Program-made: the position numbers and the translations under genes
From: Protea cynaroides
Taxonomy: Eukaryota > Streptophyta > Magnoliopsida > Proteales > Proteaceae
NCBI GenBank assembly: GCA_028583415.1
Contig: CM053266.1
Location: forward strand, 32,855,758 to 32,919,757
Reading direction: 5' to 3'
DNA length: 64,000 nt
Notes under the pieces: model-generated
Database searches by the model: none
What the model was told of the DNA's origin: nothing
What the model saw: only the letters and a program-made list of their open reading frames with translations
Shown: piece after piece, positions 60,501 to 64,000 of the stretch
How the letters are laid out: every line of letters starts with the position of its first letter
Numbering within the stretch: position 1 is the stretch's first letter

Positions 60501-63500
60501 AATCTACAGTTCTAATTAGATAGTTTTTCTACTGTGGTTAGGAAACTAAATGTAGCACCCCAGGTTAGTTAGGAAAATAGAAAACCTGATTCTTACCTTG
60601 TTGTGACAGGTGTTCAACCAAATGCCTGACCAGCAACCGCCCACCTTTTTGGGTGGTTTTGGGTTTATTTTCTTCGGGTTTCTTCCCAGGACCTCTAAGG
60701 TACTTGCTGGGATATATATAAGATGAATTATAGTTTTGCCCAGGTTTGAACACCTATTTTCTCACCTCCTAACCAATACATTAACTTTGCATAGGTGAGT
60801 TCAAGTTTATTTGTCCTTGAGGTTTGCTATGAAGGGGACCGCAAAGTGGTTTTGAGACGTAAAAGGTGAGCTGGTAATAATTATTTGAGGTTTAATATTA
60901 GATTAAATTGAATGGTGTTCGGTGTCTTTTGAGTAGAAAATCTTAATTGATATCTTTTCTCCCAAAGTACTACAGTTGGAGGAAGGCTTCAAGAGCTGTT
61001 TTGAGAATATATATATATATAAGTGAAGCCTATATTGAGAAGTTCGTTGGGCAGCAGGGTAAGGACATTTAATGAATCCTAAAGTGCATTTTGGGTAGAC
61101 CATGTTGGAGTACCTTGACTTAAATTGTCAGCTACATTTTCTCCATTGTAGGCTTGCACCCAAAGTGCTGTGCTGTTTCCCCTTAAATAGTCTTGCAAGA
61201 GCTTCTGAAGGTGTATTTTCTTGGCAACTTAAAGAGTGAGTGATTTTCCTCCATTGTAGTAGGCTATATGTATAAATGCATGTATTAAGAGCTTGAGATT
61301 GCCAATATGATGTGTCTCATAATGTTTCATGATGGAATGAGTGCTCTTGGTAGAGATTATATGTGACAATGTTAGAGCGTGTTATAATTCATTGGCTTTG
61401 ACATGGAACATGAATGTTAAAATGTAATCATGCTACGACATGTTGTTAATGAGCTGAATGGATGTTAAAATTTTCCTTTAGTAGGAAGAAATATTTACGG
61501 AATGCTATATCAAGTTTAAGTGAGATGGTGCTTATATAAGACTGTAATGTTTATCAATGTGGACAGCAATGACAGGAAATATGCAAGAGTATTCAAGAAT
61601 AGGTTTTTCTAAACACCTATGAGGCTTTGTTAAATGTAAATGAACAGCATGACCTTAAGATAAGGAAAATAGGCAATGATAGATATTTTAATGTCCTTTG
61701 GGAATGGTTCCATGGTTACGCAATAAATTACCATATCAGCAATGTTATAAAAGTGGTGTTGAAGAACACTTACGGAGGATCATTGTACAAGTTAAGAATA
61801 ACAGTACCAAGTATTAAATGATAATGTAATGGTTAAGAATTCAGTTTTAGTATGACGACAAGAAACGGTAACCCAAGAGGGGTGAAATCCGTTGAGTCTA
61901 AGTATGACAACAAGACACAGTAACCCAAGAGGGGTGAAATCCGTTGAGTCTAAGTATGACGACAAGACACGGTAACCCAAGAGGGGTGAAATCCGTTGAG
62001 TTAAGTATGACAACAAGACACAGTAACCCAAGGGGGTGAACTCTATTGAATCCAGATATGAAAGAAGTATAAGAATGAAAGATAAGCAACGAGCAAGTCG
62101 TCGAGCCTAAAAAGATCAAACAAGATACAGGCAATCCGTTGTGTTTAGATATGAAAAGCAAGGAATAGTAATACTTTATGAGAAAGTAAGTAACGTGATA
62201 AGATCATGATTAATGGTGAATAAATGGTTTAACAGAATCAGGAAAGGAGATAGTGGTATTTTCTCAATTATCATGTTATCTTAATGATAATGATATTTTA
62301 TGCTTAAGTTTACAAGTTCATGCTTTTATGTTAAGACCTTTTGATTTTAATGTATGCTTGCTTGTATTATCTACCAAGATGGATTTTCGTTCTCTGAGCT
62401 TAGGCTCATATCAGTTGCTTAAATGTTTTACAGATGAGGATAATGAAGGCAGGGATGAGGAAGAATGCAAGTAAAAGTCCAAGTGGGAGCTTAGTCCCCT
62501 TGGCAAGAATGATATTTTGTTTTACTTTTGATCATATGACTTTTATAGCGTTGTATCTTGTGTGGGCAGCAGGTTTTGTTTATGATTGCCCACACCCCCT
62601 TTGTAAAGTCTTGTACAAACTTGTTATTGTTTTGTAAAGAACTTGTCAACCACCAGCTGTGAATGTAATTATATTAACAAAGACTTCCGTTGTTTATGTT
62701 TCATTGTGGTTGATGGTATATCATGTATGACAGACAGTTTTTAAAAAAATAAAAATAAAGAAAAAAAAATTATACAGGTTTTTCTTTGTCTATGCTTGAT
62801 ATTTTAAACCAACCCATGATCCGATCCCAATCCTGAAAGGGCTGTTACACTATAGTCCTTTCTTACCTAAAGTTCTGAACTGATAGGTAGTTTATTTGTT
62901 GTAGTCAATTTGCGGTATCTTTGGATTAGACTTTTTTTGTAACTTGAACTCTTGTTTTATATATATAATATTAGAGAAGAGCAGATACCGATTCTGCTCC
63001 TCTTCAACAAAATCGACATCTCTTCTTCTCTCCCTATTCTCCAAGCACTCTTCCGGTTCTGGTTTGTCTTTTATTCAATTAGTTTCATTCAGGACAATTT
63101 TGGGGGTTATAGCTGTCATTTGCAGATTTTAAAATTTGGTTTTTTTAGCAGTTGATGGGTACTCGATCTGTAACTTGTTAAGTAATTTAGTAATAGAATT
63201 TAGAGTGATTTAGGAGTCTATGGAAGCTGGTGGCAGGTCGGTTTAAGTCCAGTTTGTTGTATGAATATTTTGTTCACATTTGAGTCTGATTATTCACATT
63301 ATGAGTCAGATTAGTCAAGCAGTGCCGACTGTTATTTCGATTGCACCCCAACAAAAACGTAAATAGGCATTGCCTACGTTTGCTGTGGCTTTGGGCTTTG
63401 TTTCCTTTGTTTATATATATATATATTTATATTCATTCTATTAAAAGTTCTTATTTGGTGCTGACAGAAAGAATAAAATAATTTAAAAACCTGAAGCAAG

Positions 63501-63681
63501 ATTTTGCATCCTAGAAAAGGAAAAAAAGAAGTTTTTGCTCTCCACTTCTATCAAATGATTGTTGCCATTTTCAAAGATATACAATTAGCACAGAAATCCA
63601 AACAAATCAAAATACCAACCTGAGGACAGCGGATCTCTTCTCCTCAAGCAATCTGCATAATTCAACCTTTAACCACACTAC
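42583..63681 (-). CDS. TBC-domain Rab GTPase-activating protein (EVI5-like), C-terminal coiled coil; 5' exons beyond window
   Basis: RabGAPs speed GTP hydrolysis on Rab GTPases in membrane traffic. The catalytic TBC domain is not in the window. Exons in minus order: 63681-63620, 59645-59576, 48531-48451, 47995-47894, 43778-43654, 43379-43259, 42660-42583, giving 212 aa in one frame. The sequence reads VVWLKVELCRLLEEKRSAVLR, AEELETALMEMVKQDNRRQL, VEQLEQEVAELRQALTDKQE, VLMRVEQEQKLTEDARRFAE, EKYEGAMASLAQMEKRAVMA, then RKISLLSRPFGLGWRDRNK and an acidic/polar end TLQKDTNGQQ. These Glu/Arg/Leu heptad-like segments match plant TBC/RabGAP proteins such as At3g55020 and At2g37290. Introns of 11.0, 4.1 and 4.0 kb are filled with transposons. 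Exons of 70-125 bp in such introns may be skipped, which RNA data could test. Confidence 0.88.
44436..45646. repeat. Large palindrome, about 540-bp arms, 97-bp spacer, in TBC intron
   Basis: The left arm 44436-44973 is the reverse complement of 45071-45646 with few mismatches, a 24-bp extra unit in the right arm near 45600 and different A/T-run lengths. The outer part is rich in CAAGATCTCGC-like repeats. The spacer starts near a tRNA-Met PBS complement (GCTCTGATACCA, 44984-44995), so the arms probably derive from LTRs of a retrotransposon inserted in opposite orientations. Confidence 0.8.
44984..45263 (-). repeat. LTR-derived repeat, copy 1 (direct with 45749-46023)
   Basis: Begins GCTCTGATACCAAATAA and ends CTCTCACCTCATGAG. 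Matches 45749-46023 closely. It overlaps the right arm of the palindrome. Confidence 0.7.
45749..46023 (-). repeat. LTR-derived repeat, copy 2
   Basis: Same start and end words as 44984-45263, including GGACAGTACTTTCTCTC, a T-run and GATATAACAAGAAAAGG. It breaks off abruptly at 46023. Confidence 0.7.
46024..47893. other. TBC intron sequence
   Basis: Non-coding, AT-rich. Short open frames near 46640-47160 do not match a family I recognise. Confidence 0.5.
48532..49865. other. TBC intron sequence before the LINE
   Basis: Part of the 11-kb intron (48532-59575). A MITE-like CCCTGTTTGGTTAGATTTTA stretch (49493-49560) occurs. No coding sequence recognised. Confidence 0.5.
49866..51890 (+). mobile_element. 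Degenerate L1-type LINE, 5'-truncated, with internal tandem duplication
   Basis: Plus-strand RT pieces in order: LYNFIAKILAGRLTRVVDDL (about 49862), a stretch resembling LLCSELIRGFKRKS and VDIHKA (49966-50050), THLVFAYSIMMIFPKANGKS (50350), KYLGLPLL (50565), FVHWAGVFGLPQSFSKKLES (50895), and a zinc-knuckle tail CCLCWSAFEEVDYLFFQCPF (51707). The FADD catalytic pair has become FAYS, and stops break the frame. A 174-bp segment is duplicated in tandem (50417-50589, 50590-50765). No TSD or tail was placed, so edges are approximate. It lies antisense in the TBC gene intron. Confidence 0.8.
51891..54422. other. TBC intron sequence after the LINE
   Basis: Non-coding sequence with sparse open frames at 52469-53157 that match nothing I recognise. 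Possibly decayed LTR material. No boundaries seen. Confidence 0.4.
54423..54479. repeat. Perfect 25-bp hairpin with 7-nt loop
   Basis: Arms 54423-54447 and 54455-54479 are exact reverse complements (core GTTTTGGGGCTGGTTTC), with loop AACCAGC. It lies in a stretch rich in GAAATTTCGG words that recur at about 58690-58800. Confidence 0.85.
54573..56322. mobile_element. TIR DNA transposon, non-autonomous (1.75 kb), TATCG-rich ends
   Basis: Perfect 15-bp terminal inverted repeats AAGGAATCAAGTATC (54573-54587) and GATACTTGATTCCTT (56308-56322). Each is followed inward by clusters of TATCGGTAC / GTATCGATAC words (54595-54660 and 56040-56310). Flanks AATTTAGGC (54564-54572) and GAATTTAAGC (from 56323) look like a diverged 9-bp TSD. 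The interior is A-rich and has no recognisable transposase. Confidence 0.68.
56480..57345. mobile_element. Fold-back element in TBC intron (about 865 bp)
   Basis: The left arm (56480-56895) and right arm (about 56940-57345) are inverted copies. Paired words include TATGACTAATATCATTTAAG with its complement near 57315, AATCTTATTAAAGTAAAACA with TGTTTTACTCTAATAAGATT, and CAGATTCAAGCAAT with ATTGCTTGAATCTG at the centre. The loop is about 45 bp. The outer edges and TSD are not clear. Confidence 0.7.
57346..59575. other. TBC intron sequence with short tandem repeats
   Basis: Contains a 41-bp unit twice (about 57763-57842, CCAGAGCTTTTTATTAAAAA), GAAATTTCGG-rich sequence (58690-58800) and a 49-bp unit twice (59341-59437, CATGCAAAGCAAGA). 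Probably more decayed LTR sequence. No gene recognised. Confidence 0.45.
60551..62849. mobile_element. Probable solo LTR of a Gypsy-type element (about 2.3 kb)
   Basis: Begins TGTAGCACCCCAGG and ends AGGGCTGTTACA, the TGTARCACCCC...GGGTGTTACA end style of large plant Gypsy LTRs. Flanks CTAAA and CTATA may be a one-mismatch 5-bp TSD. No internal gag or pol and no second LTR are seen nearby. It contains a 52-bp tandem repeat (61850-62040). It lies between two TBC exons. Confidence 0.5.
61850..62040. repeat. 52-bp tandem repeat, about 4 copies
   Basis: Units start AGTATGACGACAAGA and contain GGTAACCCAAGAGGGGTGAA. The first three are nearly identical and the fourth is diverged. Open frames through it (62161-61792, minus) are repeat artefacts with the word CLVVIL recurring. 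Confidence 0.85.
62850..63619. other. TBC intron sequence
   Basis: AT-rich intron with a short AT microsatellite near 63412-63428. Nothing else recognised. Confidence 0.5.
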
Positions 63682-64000
63682 CTGCATAAGTTTTAGTTTT
63701 GATTAACAAGAGCAGAGCTTGTAAAAGAAATTGATTAAACCAACCAACTTATTAAGACTTATACAACAAAGGCTAAATTAACTCTTTTCTTTATGGTAAT
63801 CTGCAATAAACCTCATTCCAACTGAAAGTTGAGATGAACAAAATGATGGGACATCCAAAATAGAACACATGCCATTAATAAAAAATTCCTTAGGAAATGT
63901 TTAGCAACCATCCGTGATGCAAAGATTATTCTAATATGTATCATTGTTAAAACATCTCATCTCCAACATTTCATTCAGTTTGACTGCCTGATAATATAAG

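Noticed and set aside
61792..62161. Repetitive 79- and 87-codon proteins
   Set aside because: Products of the 52-bp tandem repeat inside a probable LTR.
1..64000. A novel multi-gene defence, CRISPR-like or biosynthetic system
   Set aside because: Only four ordinary plant genes and transposon remains are supported. No clustered unknown genes, spaced repeat array or operon is present.

Overview
This is a stretch of nuclear DNA from a flowering plant. The genes have many GT-AG introns, some of several kb, and AT-rich introns and spacers full of old transposons. Gene content and intron sizes look eudicot, perhaps an early-diverging lineage, but the species cannot be fixed from the sequence. No CRISPR, operon or prokaryotic signal is present, and I found no evidence of an undescribed multi-gene system. 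What stands out is conserved gene order and an unusually readable set of transposon insertions with target-site duplications (TSDs).

Four protein-coding genes were recognised by reconstructing exons, and all joints keep frame and use GT-AG. (1) 1704-14891, +: PRR7/PRR37-type clock pseudo-response regulator, lacking its 5' exons, which lie before the window. (2) 25061-27979, +: WRKY44/TTG2-type group I WRKY factor, complete, 477 aa. (3) 35475-40029, +: CDL1/PBL7-type receptor-like cytoplasmic kinase of subfamily VII, complete, 406 aa. (4) 42583-63681, -: the coiled-coil C-terminal part of a TBC/RabGAP protein, whose TBC-domain exons lie beyond the window end. From memory, Arabidopsis has PRR7 next to CDL1 (At5g02810/At5g02800) and WRKY44 near a TBC RabGAP (At2g37260/At2g37290). 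This window would then hold the combined, pre-fractionation order.

Layout: 1-1302 is the 5' end of a Copia element (frameshifted gag, PBS, LTR) sitting in a PRR7 intron. PRR7 intron 2647-11992 holds an old defective LTR element (LTRs ending at 3517 and 9651) into which a 5'-truncated LINE inserted at 4193-8358 (perfect 15-bp TSD), then a hAT-like MITE and an RTE-LINE tail. The PRR7-WRKY44 spacer holds a Mutator-like MITE, a tRNA-derived SINE and a second copy of the hAT-like MITE. The WRKY44-CDL1 spacer holds a second Mutator-like MITE, a TIR element inserted in another repeat, and a 597-bp fold-back element ending about 100 bp before the CDL1 TATA box. CDL1 intron 2 holds a third hAT-like MITE. 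The TBC gene has introns of about 4.1, 11.0 and 4.0 kb carrying a palindrome with roughly 540-bp arms, a dead LINE with an internal duplication, a 1.75-kb TIR element, another fold-back and a probable 2.3-kb solo LTR.

The four genes do not form a pathway. They cover circadian repression, epidermal/seed-coat transcription, receptor-kinase signalling and Rab-GTPase control.
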